Shown: one piece after another, positions 47,037-56,477 of the stretch | How the letters are laid out: each line of letters opens with the position of its first letter | How positions within the stretch are numbered: the first letter of the stretch is position 1 | Source: Pseudorhizobium banfieldiae | GTDB taxonomy: Bacteria; Pseudomonadota; Alphaproteobacteria; Rhizobiales; Rhizobiaceae | Length of the DNA stretch: 64,000 nucleotides | Direction: 5' to 3' | Assembly (NCBI RefSeq): GCF_000967425.1 | Contig: NZ_FO082820.1 | Coordinates: forward strand, 4,147,501 to 4,211,500 | The notes under the pieces: model-generated | The model's input: the letters and a program-made list of their open reading frames with translations, nothing else | The model's database searches: none | What the model was told of the DNA's origin: nothing | Program-made: the position numbers and the translations under genes

Positions 47037-48479
47037 GTGGGTGCTATTGCGCAGATTCTTGATGAGAATGAACCGCCCGCCGAGGCGGTCGTCGATGCTG
47101 ACCAGCTTCAGGCCGTCGTAGCAAGACTGGCGCTCGAAGCCTCCGACCTCGGGCTCCATCTCGTCGATATTGCCGGCACAATCCAGGACACGGCGGCCCA
47201 ATCGTCGGAACATGCAAGTCTGCTTTCGCGCCTGACGCAGGCCGCCGAGGCGATTGCCGAGGCGAATGCAGATATTGCCCGGTCTCTTGGGGAAACTGAC
47301 AAGCTGGCTGCCAGCGCCCGGAAGGTACTCGGCGAACAGGCGCAGCAGCTGACCGGCTCGGTCGTCGCTATAGATCACATGGTCACGGCCTCCCAGGAAA
47401 TCGGCCAGGAAATCAAATCCTTTTCCACTGCCCTTGCCGATGTCGGCCGGTTGGCCGATGCGATCGGTACCATTGCGCGGCAGACCAATCTTCTTGCGCT
47501 GAACGCGGCGATCGAAGCGGCCAGGGCCGGCGACGCCGGCAAGGGCTTCGCCGTCGTTGCCGCCGAGGTTCGGGCGCTTTCCCTGCAGACCTCCCAAACC
47601 ACGGCGTCCATCCAGTCCACCCTCGAGCAGCTGGGGGCTCGTATCGATGCGCTCGTTGCGGCGGGGGATCAGGCGCGTGTCTCTGCCGAGGGCGTGAAGT
47701 CCACGGCCACGGAAGTACAGGGCTCCTTCAAGGGCGTCGAGGACGTCATGTCCCAGATCCTCGACAGTGCCTCCTCGCTGGCGGGAACGACCGAGGCCGT
47801 CGACCGGCAATGCAACGAATTCGCGGGCTCGATCGCGGCGGCCGCAGCGGCTATCCTGAAGTCGAACGACAAGCTGCAGGATACGTCAGGCCGGGTGGGC
47901 GAGGTGGTCGCAATTTCCGAGCGCATCATCCAGGCGACGGCGAGCGCGGGTACGGAAACGCCCGATACACCCTATATCCGAGCAGCCATGTCCGTGGCCG
48001 CCGAGGTCTCGGCGGCCTTCGAGGCAGCCGTCCGCTCTGGTCGCATCGATATGGCAGCGCTCTTCGACCGACAGTACCAGCCGATCCGCGGGTCGGAACC
48101 GGTGCAGTATATGACGCGCTTCACCGAACTGACTGACGCTATCCTGCCGCCAATACAGGAGAAAGCCGCAGCGAGCGACGATCGCGTGGCATTCTGCGCT
48201 TGTGTCGATGAAAACGGTTACCTGCCGACTCACAATCGCAAGTTTTCCCATTCGCAGCGTCCCGGTGACGTGGAGTGGAACACGGCGAACTGCCGCAACC
48301 GCCGTATGTTCAACGACCGAGTCGGCCTTGCTGCTGGCCGCAACACCGAGCCCTTCCTGCTGCAGACCTATCGTCGCGACATGGGCGGCGGCCAGTTCGT
48401 GCTGATGAAGGATATTTCGGCACCCATCTTCGTCAATGGACGCCACTGGGGCGGCTTGAGGCTGGCAATCCGGGTGTAG
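47037..48479 (+). CDS. Soluble methyl-accepting chemotaxis protein
   Basis: 480 residues without membrane helices. The signalling hairpin is unmistakable: [20 protein letters not shown], then [17 protein letters not shown]. The C-terminal 150 residues form a separate domain containing [36 protein letters not shown] and [11 protein letters not shown], a β-rich putative cache-like sensor placed after the signalling part. It therefore senses a cytoplasmic signal. GTG at 47037, preceded by GGGAGGTGACG, was chosen; the GTG two codons earlier overlaps the ribosome site. No che genes are near. Confidence 0.88.
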   Translation: MGAIAQILDENEPPAEAVVDADQLQAVVARLALEASDLGLHLVDIAGTIQDTAAQSSEHASLLSRLTQAAEAIAEANADIARSLGETDKLAASARKVLGEQAQQLTGSVVAIDHMVTASQEIGQEIKSFSTALADVGRLADAIGTIARQTNLLALNAAIEAARAGDAGKGFAVVAAEVRALSLQTSQTTASIQSTLEQLGARIDALVAAGDQARVSAEGVKSTATEVQGSFKGVEDVMSQILDSASSLAGTTEAVDRQCNEFAGSIAAAAAAILKSNDKLQDTSGRVGEVVAISERIIQATASAGTETPDTPYIRAAMSVAAEVSAAFEAAVRSGRIDMAALFDRQYQPIRGSEPVQYMTRFTELTDAILPPIQEKAAASDDRVAFCACVDENGYLPTHNRKFSHSQRPGDVEWNTANCRNRRMFNDRVGLAAGRNTEPFLLQTYRRDMGGGQFVLMKDISAPIFVNGRHWGGLRLAIRV

Positions 48480-48547
48480 GACGAAGTCCAGGCGAGAAGC
48501 GGGTTGAATTTCGGCGAAAACAGGACGATCCTCTGGAGGAACGGAGG

Positions 48548-49114
48548 ATGAACATCGTGCCCTGCCATCGTTATCATGTCTTCGAAACATCGGCGGGCTT
48601 TTGCGCGATCGCCTGGAGCGAGGCCGGGATCAGCCGCTTGCAGCTGCCGATGGCAAGTGCCGACGTAGTGGAGCGGATGATCCTGCGCCGCCTGCCCCAA
48701 GGGGCGCCGGACATTCCATCGGCCGAGATCAAGGCTGTCATCGAAGCCGCCCGCCGTTACTTCGCTGGTTCACCCGTCGAGTTTTCCGCGCTGCGCCTCG
48801 ATCTGGCCGAACAGGATGCCTTCTTCCGCGAGATCTATTTTGCTCTTCGAAGGGTCGGCTGGGGTGAGACCACCAGCTACGGCGCCCTGGCGAAGGCAAT
48901 CGGAGCGGGGCCGGAGGCGGCGCGAAGGGCCGGTCAGGCGATGGCGAACAATCCGATTCCCCTGATCATTCCATGCCATCGCGTGCTGGCTGCCGGTGGC
49001 AGGCTTGGTGGCTTTTCGGCTCCCGGCGGCTCCGACACGAAGATGCGCATGCTGGAACTGGAGGGGGTACGGCTCGGCGCCAGGGATTCATCCCAACAGG
49101 CCTTCGCCTTCTAG
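48548..49114 (+). CDS. ogt: Methylated-DNA-protein cysteine methyltransferase
   Basis: 188 residues. The active-site IPCHRVLAAGG is near residue 143 (acceptor Cys codon 48974-48976), preceded by the helix-turn-helix-like region YGALAKAIGAGPEAARRAGQAMANN. It removes O6-alkyl groups from guanine in a single-turnover reaction. The ATG at 48548 follows GGAGGAACGGAG; a longer in-frame reading overlaps the chemoreceptor gene and is rejected. Confidence 0.93.
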   Translation: MNIVPCHRYHVFETSAGFCAIAWSEAGISRLQLPMASADVVERMILRRLPQGAPDIPSAEIKAVIEAARRYFAGSPVEFSALRLDLAEQDAFFREIYFALRRVGWGETTSYGALAKAIGAGPEAARRAGQAMANNPIPLIIPCHRVLAAGGRLGGFSAPGGSDTKMRMLELEGVRLGARDSSQQAFAF

Positions 49115-49118
49115 TGGC

Positions 49119-49424
49119 TTAGATGCGGGTGATCGGAAGGGCGCGGATGACGATTTCGTCCTGATCGAAGCGCCGCTCCAGATCCGCGCGGAAATGTGCC
49201 CACCACTCGCGCTCGATCGCATCCACCATGACCTCGGCCGTAACGATGGCATCCTTTTCCACGCCATCGTCACTGAGCCAGAGGCCTTCAGCCGGAGCAC
49301 TGCGATGAAAGGTGATCCCCCCGAACTTGCGGGTCAGTTCATCGCGAACGGAAGCGAAGAGTTCGGGCGGGAATGGCGAGGTAGATGCGTCGGTCGTCGG
49401 CAGCAGGATCTGGACGAGATGCAT
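49119..49424 (-). CDS. Conserved hypothetical protein, about 100 residues
   Basis: 101 residues starting MHLVQILLPTTDASTSPFPP. The blocks LTRKFGGITFHRSAPAEGLW and RRFDQDEIVIRALPI give a pattern I recognise as a conserved small bacterial protein without assigned function (ferredoxin-like α/β composition). It is encoded just downstream of guaA on the same strand, 18 bases from its stop, and may be co-transcribed. Confidence 0.7.
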   Translation of the reverse strand: MHLVQILLPTTDASTSPFPPELFASVRDELTRKFGGITFHRSAPAEGLWLSDDGVEKDAIVTAEVMVDAIEREWWAHFRADLERRFDQDEIVIRALPITRI

Positions 49425-49441
49425 GTTGTCTCTACGCCGGC

Positions 49442-51019
49442 CTATTCCCACTCGATCGTGCCGGGCGGCTTCGACGTTACGTCGTAGACCACTCGGTTGA
49501 TGCCGCGCACCTCGTTGATGATGCGGGTGGCGGTGCGGCCGAGGAAGTTCATGTCGTAGGGGTAGAAATCCGCTGTCATGCCATCGACCGAGGTGACGGC
49601 GCGCAGGGCGCAGACGAAATCATAGGTGCGGTAGTCGCCCATGACACCGACTGTCTGGACCGGAAGCAGCACGGCGAAGGCCTGCCAGATCGTGTCGTAG
49701 AGGCCGGCCTTACGAATCTCATCGAGATAGATGGCATCCGCCTTTCGCAGGATGTCGAGCTTTTCGCGCGTCACGGCGCCGGGGCAGCGGATCGCGAGGC
49801 CCGGGCCCGGGAAGGGATGGCGGCCGATGAACGAATCCGGCAATCCGAGTTCGCGGCCCAGCGCGCGAACCTCGTCCTTGAAGAGCTCGCGCAGCGGCTC
49901 GACGAGTTGCATGTTCATCCGCTCGGGGAGGCCGCCGACATTGTGGTGGCTCTTGATGGTGACGGAGGGGCCGCCGGAGAAGGAGACGCTTTCGATCACG
50001 TCCGGATAGAGCGTGCCCTGTGCCAGGAATTTCGGGGCACCCTTGCCGTCCTCGGCGATCTTCGTCGCTTCGGCGTCGAAGACCTCTATGAACAGGCGGC
50101 CGATCGTCTTCCGCTTGACTTCCGGGTCGGTGACGCCGGCGAGCTCCGTCAGGAAGAGGTCGGATGCGTCCACATGGACGAGCGGGATGTTGTAATGGTC
50201 GCGGAACATGCCGACCACCTGCTCGCTCTCGCCCTGGCGCATCAGGCCGTGGTCAACATAGATGCAGGTCAGCTGGTCGCCGATCGCCTCGTGGATCAGC
50301 ACCGCCGCAACGGATGAATCGACGCCGCCGGAAAGGCCGCAGATGACCCGCTCGGAGCCGACCTGCTCCTTGATCTTGCGGATCATCTCGGCGCGATAGG
50401 CAGCCATGGTCCAGTCTGACTTCAGGCCGACGATCTTGTGCACGAAGTTGGACAGCAGCTTTGCGCCGTCCGGCGTATGCACCACTTCCGGGTGGAACAT
50501 GGTGGTGTAGTAGCGGCGGCTCTCGTCGGCGGCGATGGCGAAGGGCGCATTCTCCGACGTCGCGATGACTTCAAAACCCTCGGGGAGTTTGGTGACCCGG
50601 TCACCGTGGCTCATCCAGACGGGATAGCGTCCGCCGACTTCCCAGAAGCCCTCGAACAGCGGGCTTGCTGCCTTCACCTCGAGATCGGCACGGCCGAACT
50701 CCGCCGCATGGCCGCCCTCGACGACGCCGCCGAGCTGGGTGCAGAGCGTCTGCTGACCGTAGCAGATGCCGAGGATCGGGACTCCGGAGTCGAAGACCGC
50801 CTGTGGCGCCCGCGGGCTGCCTTCCGCCGTCACCGAGGCCGGACCGCCGGAGAAGATCACGCCCTTCGGCTGCATCTTCTCGAAGGCCGTAGCGGCGTTC
50901 TGGAACGGGTGGATCTCGCAATAGACCCCGGCCTCGCGGATGCGGCGCGCAATCAACTGCGTCACCTGGCTGCCGAAATCGATGATGAGGATGCTGTCGG
51001 GATGGGCGATCTGGGTCAT
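49442..51019 (-). CDS. guaA: GMP synthase (glutamine-hydrolysing)
   Basis: 525 residues. The glutaminase domain has GICYGQQTL (nucleophile Cys) and [11 protein letters not shown] (His/Glu); the ATP pyrophosphatase loop is [15 protein letters not shown]; the dimerisation domain ends in the conserved KPPGTIEWE. It converts XMP to GMP in purine synthesis. It is a standalone gene; guaB is not adjacent. Confidence 0.98.
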   Translation of the reverse strand: MTQIAHPDSILIIDFGSQVTQLIARRIREAGVYCEIHPFQNAATAFEKMQPKGVIFSGGPASVTAEGSPRAPQAVFDSGVPILGICYGQQTLCTQLGGVVEGGHAAEFGRADLEVKAASPLFEGFWEVGGRYPVWMSHGDRVTKLPEGFEVIATSENAPFAIAADESRRYYTTMFHPEVVHTPDGAKLLSNFVHKIVGLKSDWTMAAYRAEMIRKIKEQVGSERVICGLSGGVDSSVAAVLIHEAIGDQLTCIYVDHGLMRQGESEQVVGMFRDHYNIPLVHVDASDLFLTELAGVTDPEVKRKTIGRLFIEVFDAEATKIAEDGKGAPKFLAQGTLYPDVIESVSFSGGPSVTIKSHHNVGGLPERMNMQLVEPLRELFKDEVRALGRELGLPDSFIGRHPFPGPGLAIRCPGAVTREKLDILRKADAIYLDEIRKAGLYDTIWQAFAVLLPVQTVGVMGDYRTYDFVCALRAVTSVDGMTADFYPYDMNFLGRTATRIINEVRGINRVVYDVTSKPPGTIEWE

Positions 51020-51059
51020 GGCGAGCCTTTAGAGAAACTTTGGCGTCGGCGCAACTGCG

Positions 51060-51698
51060 TCAGGGGTTCAATTCGCCGCTCTCCAGGGCATCGAGAAGGC
51101 GATCGACGGCGACGGCGAGCTTCTCGTCGATCACATGCAGGTATTCCGTCCAGTCCCCGACATGCCTGAGATCCTCCTTGCCGTCGGAGATGCCGCGAAG
51201 GCCGATCAGCGGAAGACCGAACCGGTGGCAGCTTCGCAGCAGGGCGAAGGTTTCCATGTCCACCATGTCCGCTTCGATCCCGTCATAGGCAGGACCCGAA
51301 ATGATGCTGCCTCCGGTGGAGAGCGCGGCCGTGGGAATGCCAGGGATACGGTGAGGGAGTTCGATCGTTGCGGGGTGATCGAGAAACGGTGTCCTGCCCT
51401 TCTCGAAGCCCAGCGGCGAAGCATCCATGTCGCGGTAGGCAACGGAGGCGACCTGATAGATGCCTGTCTGCTCCAGGCTACGCGAACCGGCAGATCCAAG
51501 GGAGACAACCAGATCGGGGCGGTCACCCGATGCTTCCAGCCGCGTGAGGGCATGAGTCAAGACGACGGCTGCCTCGACCGGACCGACGCCCGTCATCAGT
51601 GGAACGATCCGCTGGCGCAGATGCTCGCCATACTCCGCGTCCACCGCCATCACGAACAGCAAGGCCTTGCCGCTCGCCCGGGTCAGGTGAACTTTCAT
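51060..51698 (-). CDS. mtnN: 5'-methylthioadenosine/S-adenosylhomocysteine nucleosidase
   Basis: 212 residues. It has the purine-phosphorylase fold blocks PLMTGVGPVEAAVVLTHAL and LVVSLGSAGSRSLEQ, plus MVDMETFALLRSC, the Met-Glu pocket that binds the ribose, and ISDGKEDL with the catalytic Asp. It releases adenine from methylthioadenosine and S-adenosylhomocysteine. The start overlaps the stop of the thioesterase gene by four bases (ATGA). Confidence 0.87.
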   Translation of the reverse strand: MKVHLTRASGKALLFVMAVDAEYGEHLRQRIVPLMTGVGPVEAAVVLTHALTRLEASGDRPDLVVSLGSAGSRSLEQTGIYQVASVAYRDMDASPLGFEKGRTPFLDHPATIELPHRIPGIPTAALSTGGSIISGPAYDGIEADMVDMETFALLRSCHRFGLPLIGLRGISDGKEDLRHVGDWTEYLHVIDEKLAVAVDRLLDALESGELNP

Positions 51699-52138
51699 CC
51701 GACGATGTCCTCCCGACCGCGCACCACCATCATCGTTGCCGTCATCGATGCGATCAGTTTCGCCGGTCCGTCGCTGATCGCATAGGCACGGCCGTCCGCG
51801 ACGATGATGGTCGAGCCGGGCTTGGTGATCTCACCGTGGAAGAGGAAGCGTTCGCCGCGACCGGGCGACATGAGATTGACCTTGAACTCGATCGTCAGCA
51901 GCGAAGCGTCCACCGGGATCACGGAGAAGGCTGCATAGGTGCATGCCGTGTCGAGGGCAGTGGAGACGATGCCGCCGTGCAGGAGGCCGTGTTGTTGCGT
52001 CAGCTTAGGGTCGAACGGCAACTCGATCTCGACCATCGCCTGCTCGATGCGGGTAAGCGTGGCACCTATCGTCTCCATCGCCGGCTGGCGACCGAAGCTC
52101 TGCCTGATCCGCTCGCGGAAATCGTCGGTGTCATCCAT
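51695..52138 (-). CDS. PaaI-family hotdog thioesterase
   Basis: 147 residues. The hotdog core is shown by LTQQHGLLHGGIVSTALDTACTYAA (the HGG-x-x-x-x-x-x-D motif of PaaI enzymes) and TIEFKVNLMSPGRGE. It hydrolyses a CoA thioester. The ATG at 52138 after GAAGAGGGTACGAG was preferred to one 16 codons upstream. It is the first gene of a two-gene unit with mtnN; the functional link, if any, is not obvious. Confidence 0.88.
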   Translation of the reverse strand: MDDTDDFRERIRQSFGRQPAMETIGATLTRIEQAMVEIELPFDPKLTQQHGLLHGGIVSTALDTACTYAAFSVIPVDASLLTIEFKVNLMSPGRGERFLFHGEITKPGSTIIVADGRAYAISDGPAKLIASMTATMMVVRGREDIVG

Positions 52139-52208
52139 CTCGTACCCTCTTCGCGAATGCGAAATTGGCATGCCGTCGACTGCCAAGCAAGCAGGAGCAG
52201 GTTTCCGG

Positions 52209-52661
52209 TCAGTTCAGGACGGCGATGGAGAGATTGAGCAGCGTCGCAAAGGTGACCCAGGCCGCATAGGGCACGAAGAGCCAGGCGGAGACCCGGTCGG
52301 CGTTCCAACTGAGGCGGATGAAGGCAAGGATGGCGACGAGGAGCGGGATGACCACGACCAGACCGAGGATCGGGCTCTGGTAGCCGAAGAAGGCAGGTGA
52401 CCAGAGAAAGTTCAGGATCATCTGCATGAACCAGACCTGCATGCGTCCCGAGGCTGGTGCCTGAAGCCAGGTGCGCGCTCCGCCAATCGCGATCAACACG
52501 TAGAGCGTGGTCCAGACCGGGCCGAAGATCCATGGCGGTGGCTGGAAGAACGGCTTCTCCAGTGACTGGTACCACTCGCCGGGCATGTTGCTGACGCCGC
52601 TGAGGGCGCCGAGCCCGACAATGACGGCGATGAACAGGATGTAGGTGAGCGCTTTCTTCAT
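52209..52661 (-). CDS. TspO/MBR-family tryptophan-rich sensory protein
   Basis: 150 residues, five membrane helices, with the family signature PGEWYQSLEKPFFQPPPWIFGPVW and the helix-5 AAWVTFATLLNLSIAVLN. TspO proteins bind porphyrins and regulate tetrapyrrole or stress responses in alphaproteobacteria. An upstream ATG (52673) would add four residues; neither start has a strong ribosome site. The gene follows the imelysin operon with no clear terminator. Confidence 0.93.
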   Translation of the reverse strand: MKKALTYILFIAVIVGLGALSGVSNMPGEWYQSLEKPFFQPPPWIFGPVWTTLYVLIAIGGARTWLQAPASGRMQVWFMQMILNFLWSPAFFGYQSPILGLVVVIPLLVAILAFIRLSWNADRVSAWLFVPYAAWVTFATLLNLSIAVLN

Positions 52662-52702
52662 GGGCGGGAACATAGGTCACAGGTCGCGTTGCGCCAGTCC
52701 TC

Positions 52703-53788
52703 TCACGCGAGCCGCACGATGTGCTGGTCCCAGGCGACCGGGCTACGGCTGTCGTTGAAACTGCCGCGATAGGAGGAGACTGCAAAACCTGTGTTTGACG
52801 GTGCGATGCCTGCGGCGTCGACGATCGCCTGCTCCCGCACGACTTCGCCGGTCCTCGCATCGAGGCTGATTGCCAGGCCACCCTTCGGTGAGGTCAGCCC
52901 GACGATGCCATCGCGCCGGTTGACGGCGATCGCTCCCACGTAATTGGCAAGGCCGTCGGTCACGTGCGCCGGTAGTGGTGTGAATGTCAGATCCTCCCCC
53001 CGTCCAAGGTGCCCGACAAGCGGCGGCCAGGCATTGCGCGGACCCTCCCATTGGCAGGCAAACCAGATCCGCCCGTGGTCTCCCAGAGCGATGTGGCGGG
53101 TGGACAATTGATGCAGCGCCGGCGGCAGCGCATGCTTCTGGATGAGCCGGCCGTCGCTCGCCCCAAGCAGCACCAGCGACGGCTCCATGTGGTCGAGATT
53201 GAGCTTCGTTCGGCCGAAATCCGGATGGGTCTGAATGCCGCCATTGGCGATCACCAGCATTGTACCGTCGTCCGAGACGGTCATGTCATGGGTGCCGATG
53301 CCGTGCGCGTCGAACTCGCCGATACGGAGGAAGCCGTCTGCCGCATCATAGATGCCGATCATGCCGCGATTGCCGTAGAAGTCGTTCTCGCTGGCATAGA
53401 GCAGGCGCCCGTCCGGAGAAAAGGCGCCATGGCCATAGTAGTGGCGCCCCTCGGGCGCGGACAGGACGATGGGTTCCATCCTGCCGAAAGGATCGGTCAC
53501 CAGGGCGAAGGTCCCGGGCCTGCGGGCAAAGGCAACCAGCCGACGGGTTGTCGGGCTGAAGGCCATGCCGTGGGAGCGGGCGGGGAGGAGGGTGCGGTCG
53601 ATGATCTCCCCGCGTTCGGAGACGGTCGCGAGGCCGAAGGAGCCATCCGGCGCACGAAAGCCTGAGGCATAGACGGCATCGCTTCGTTCGAGCGCCATCA
53701 GCGAGTGCGGTCCAAGCGCTGCCGCAAAACCGACGCCGGCGGCTCTCAGAAAACTGCGGCGGTCGATGAGGTCGCTCCGCCAGGCCAT
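52703..53788 (-). CDS. DUF1513 (COG3490) exported β-propeller-like protein, last gene of the imelysin operon
   Basis: 361 residues with a Tat signal peptide (DRRSFLRAAGVGFAAALG). The remainder is made of repeated β-blade units (YGHGAFSPDGRLLYASEN, HDMTVSDDGTMLVIANGG, NYVGAIAVNRRDGIVGLTSP), typical of a seven-bladed propeller, the DUF1513 fold. It begins two bases after the preceding imelysin stop, so the four genes 52703-57755 form one operon. Its partner function in iron handling is inferred from the operon only. Confidence 0.87.
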   Translation of the reverse strand: MAWRSDLIDRRSFLRAAGVGFAAALGPHSLMALERSDAVYASGFRAPDGSFGLATVSERGEIIDRTLLPARSHGMAFSPTTRRLVAFARRPGTFALVTDPFGRMEPIVLSAPEGRHYYGHGAFSPDGRLLYASENDFYGNRGMIGIYDAADGFLRIGEFDAHGIGTHDMTVSDDGTMLVIANGGIQTHPDFGRTKLNLDHMEPSLVLLGASDGRLIQKHALPPALHQLSTRHIALGDHGRIWFACQWEGPRNAWPPLVGHLGRGEDLTFTPLPAHVTDGLANYVGAIAVNRRDGIVGLTSPKGGLAISLDARTGEVVREQAIVDAAGIAPSNTGFAVSSYRGSFNDSRSPVAWDQHIVRLA

Positions 53789-53790
53789 CC

Positions 53791-54900
53791 TCAGTCTCCG
53801 TCCGAGAAAGAGAAGCCGGACGTCAGGCCGATCGCGCCGCCATACTGGTCGTTCAGCCGGTCGATCAGGTCGCGGCCGTTCACCAGCAGGAAATCGAGCT
53901 TCTGCCGCCCCGCAGTGTCGGCGACGGCGGCTTCGATGTCGGGATTCATCTCCTCGACCACCCCCATTATCGACTTGAGGACGAAATCGATGGAGCCGAC
54001 GATGGAATGCTGGTCGGAAGGAAGCAGGTCGACAAGTTCAGATACCCGGATGAGGTCCCGCAGGCCCTCCAGGTTGCCTGCCACCATCGTCCAGGTGTTC
54101 TGTGAGCGCCAGAAGATCGCCTGCTTCGGAAAAGCCGACTTGTCCTCGCCTCGGTAGAAGGTCTCGATCCGCTGGTCTCGCACCATCTCGGCACCATGGA
54201 CCAGAATGCCGAGCAGTGCCGTCATCGCCTCCTGTTCCGTCCGGAACAGGGGATTGTCTGGCCCTGGGTTCTGCCAGTGGTGCTGGATACCGTCCGCTGC
54301 ATCCCACTTCGCCACCAGCTCGGAAGCGATCTGCTTAATGTTCTGCGCCACCGCACGGCCATAGCGGCAGCGGAAATTTCCCTCAGGGCCGCTCAGGCTT
54401 TCGGAACCCGTGCCGGCGAGCACGAACTCCAGGGCGCCGAAGCCCTGCATGGCGACGCTCTTGCCTTTCAGGCTCGCGACCTCCGTCGCCGCCTCGTCCG
54501 GCTTCGCCAGCAGCGCCTGAACCTGCTTCAGGCCGGTGCTCTTGCGGTCCGGATAGAAGAGGATGCGCTCAAGGCGGTTTTCCTCGATGGCGGGGCCGGT
54601 CCGGACGATCTCGATCCTCGCCCAGCTTCGGGCAGCCTTCGCAAAACCATTTTTCGCGGCAGCAAGTGAAGCCGGCGAAGGCGCGCTGCAGAGCGATGCC
54701 ATACCTTCGGCGAGATCACCCGCTGCAAGCTGGAAGCCACGGTAGCCCTCCCGGATGAAGCCGTCGACGGCCTTTTCAACGACCTGCCGGATGGCTTCCG
54801 GTTCCGGAAAAGTGGGACTGATGGCCTCTTCCTGCGCCACGGCCACGGATGCGAACGCGAGAGCTCCCAGGGCGGCGGTGGAAAGGGCTTTCAGCATCAA
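53791..54900 (-). CDS. Imelysin-family protein, degenerate motif (COG3489)
   Basis: 369 residues with signal peptide MLKALSTAALGALAFASVAVA. The imelysin helical bundle is recognisable (YRGFQLAAGDLAEGMASLC, ERILFYPDRK, NIKQIASELVAKWD), but the family's GxHxxE motif is GFGALE here: the His is replaced by Gly. The other imelysin of the operon keeps GYHAIE. Its ATG overlaps the stop of the di-haem gene (ATGA). Probably a periplasmic partner rather than the iron-binding member. Confidence 0.87.
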   Translation of the reverse strand: MMLKALSTAALGALAFASVAVAQEEAISPTFPEPEAIRQVVEKAVDGFIREGYRGFQLAAGDLAEGMASLCSAPSPASLAAAKNGFAKAARSWARIEIVRTGPAIEENRLERILFYPDRKSTGLKQVQALLAKPDEAATEVASLKGKSVAMQGFGALEFVLAGTGSESLSGPEGNFRCRYGRAVAQNIKQIASELVAKWDAADGIQHHWQNPGPDNPLFRTEQEAMTALLGILVHGAEMVRDQRIETFYRGEDKSAFPKQAIFWRSQNTWTMVAGNLEGLRDLIRVSELVDLLPSDQHSIVGSIDFVLKSIMGVVEEMNPDIEAAVADTAGRQKLDFLLVNGRDLIDRLNDQYGGAIGLTSGFSFSDGD

Positions 54901-56435
54901 AGCGACTCCAGGAAGGCAAGCAGCGCAGTGCGATCGTCCTTGTTGAGGGAGGCAAAGGCATCGCGGGCAGCCTCGGCCTCGCCACCATGCCAGAGGATCG
55001 CCTCGGTGAGATTGCGGGCCCGGCCGTCATGGAGGAAGAACGTGTGCTCATTGACCGTTTCCGTCAAGCCGATGCCCCAGAGCGGCTGCGTGCGCCATTC
55101 CCGCCCATCGGCGATCCCGACCTGCTGCCCGTCCGCCAGGCCTTCGCCCATGTCGTGCAGCAGGAAGTCGGAATAGGGCCAGATCAGTTGGAAGGCATGC
55201 GCCTTGTTCTCCGCGTCGCGGCGGGTCACGAACTTCGGAGTGTGGCAGGAGACGCAGCCCGATCGGTAGAACAGTTCCTTGCCCTTGAGAACCTTGGTAT
55301 CTCCCGGTTCACGACGGGCGGGGACAGCGAGGTTCTCGGAGTAGAAGGTTACGAGTTCCAGAACCGGATCGGGCGCCTCCGTATCACCCAGCCGCTCCTG
55401 CACGCCCGACGCCCGCGCAAAGCAGTCGGTCTGGGCGCTCGTGCAGTCGCCGTGATGAAACGGAGCATCCGGATTGGAGATGCCGAGATCGCCGACGAAG
55501 GCGGAAGCGGACTGGTCGCGGACAGAAGCGTTCTGCCCCTTGAATCCGAAACGCCCGAGCTTCAGTTCCCGTGTATGATGGTCGCGGACCAGGGAAGGCT
55601 TGCCGGAGATGCCGTCGCCGTCCTCATCATCCGGATCTGCATTAGCGAGGATATCGGCCTCGTGGATCGCCTGGATCAGGCCCATGCCGATCATCGGCGG
55701 AGCAATCCGCGGCGACAGGGTCACGTCCGGGTCCAGCGGACCGTAGTTCAGGTCCTTCACCGAATAGGTCGGCTTGCGTAGCGACACGACCTCGCCTTCC
55801 GCAAGCGCCACCTGGACCTCCTCATAGGAGATCGCCATGGACCCTTCGGACTTCAGCCCGGGGACGGCAAGGTCCTGCAACTGCTTGCCGTAAGTTAGGT
55901 CGGGGAAGTTCAGCGCCTCGTGGCGGGCAATGAGCGTCTTCTCCTCTTCCGTTCGGGCCGGGCGGGCGAGCCGGAGGAACATGGAGGTTGCGTCGGCCGC
56001 ACCTTCAGGAGGATGCCCACGGCCGTCCTTCAGGTGGCAGCTCTGGCAAGCCCGGGCGTTGAACAGCGGACCTAGCCCATCTGAGGCCTGGGTCGAAGAG
56101 GGCGAGGAAACCCACAGCTTGCGAAAGAGCGCGTTGCCGAGCTTGAATTCCTCCTCCTCCGCGAAGGTGAGATTGGCCGAGAAATGGGAGAATGCATCCC
56201 CGTTGACGATCGCCTTGGTGGTCGCCGCACCGCCCTGCATGGTCTCGAAGTTCTCGGCCTTGGAGAAATCTTCGGTGACGCGTGTCACGCTGGCGACGCG
56301 CTTCCTGTCCTTTGGCGAGAGATCGGTGCGTTCATTCGGAAAGCGCGTGTCTTCAGAAACCGCCACCAGCGGAGTCAGAAGGAGAGCGCTCGACAGGATC
56401 GGCAACAGAAAAAGGTTGGCTTTGAGCGCTCTCAT
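54897..56435 (-). CDS. Di-haem cytochrome, DUF1111/thiol oxidoreductase-like (COG3488)
   Basis: 512 residues with a hydrophobic export signal (RALKANLFLLPILSSALLLTPL). Two c-type haem motifs, ACQSCHL (about residue 135) and GCVSCHT (about 395), each followed by a conserved segment (DGRGHPPEG; PKFVTRRD). This matches the COG3488 di-haem family always found with imelysin proteins. Expected periplasmic; electron donor unknown. Middle gene of the four-gene operon, overlapping the next by four bases. Confidence 0.9.
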   Translation of the reverse strand: MRALKANLFLLPILSSALLLTPLVAVSEDTRFPNERTDLSPKDRKRVASVTRVTEDFSKAENFETMQGGAATTKAIVNGDAFSHFSANLTFAEEEEFKLGNALFRKLWVSSPSSTQASDGLGPLFNARACQSCHLKDGRGHPPEGAADATSMFLRLARPARTEEEKTLIARHEALNFPDLTYGKQLQDLAVPGLKSEGSMAISYEEVQVALAEGEVVSLRKPTYSVKDLNYGPLDPDVTLSPRIAPPMIGMGLIQAIHEADILANADPDDEDGDGISGKPSLVRDHHTRELKLGRFGFKGQNASVRDQSASAFVGDLGISNPDAPFHHGDCTSAQTDCFARASGVQERLGDTEAPDPVLELVTFYSENLAVPARREPGDTKVLKGKELFYRSGCVSCHTPKFVTRRDAENKAHAFQLIWPYSDFLLHDMGEGLADGQQVGIADGREWRTQPLWGIGLTETVNEHTFFLHDGRARNLTEAILWHGGEAEAARDAFASLNKDDRTALLAFLESL

Positions 56436-56477
56436 CGGTGGTACATGCCGTCCGGGCGGGACGGCCTTCCTCGTGTC

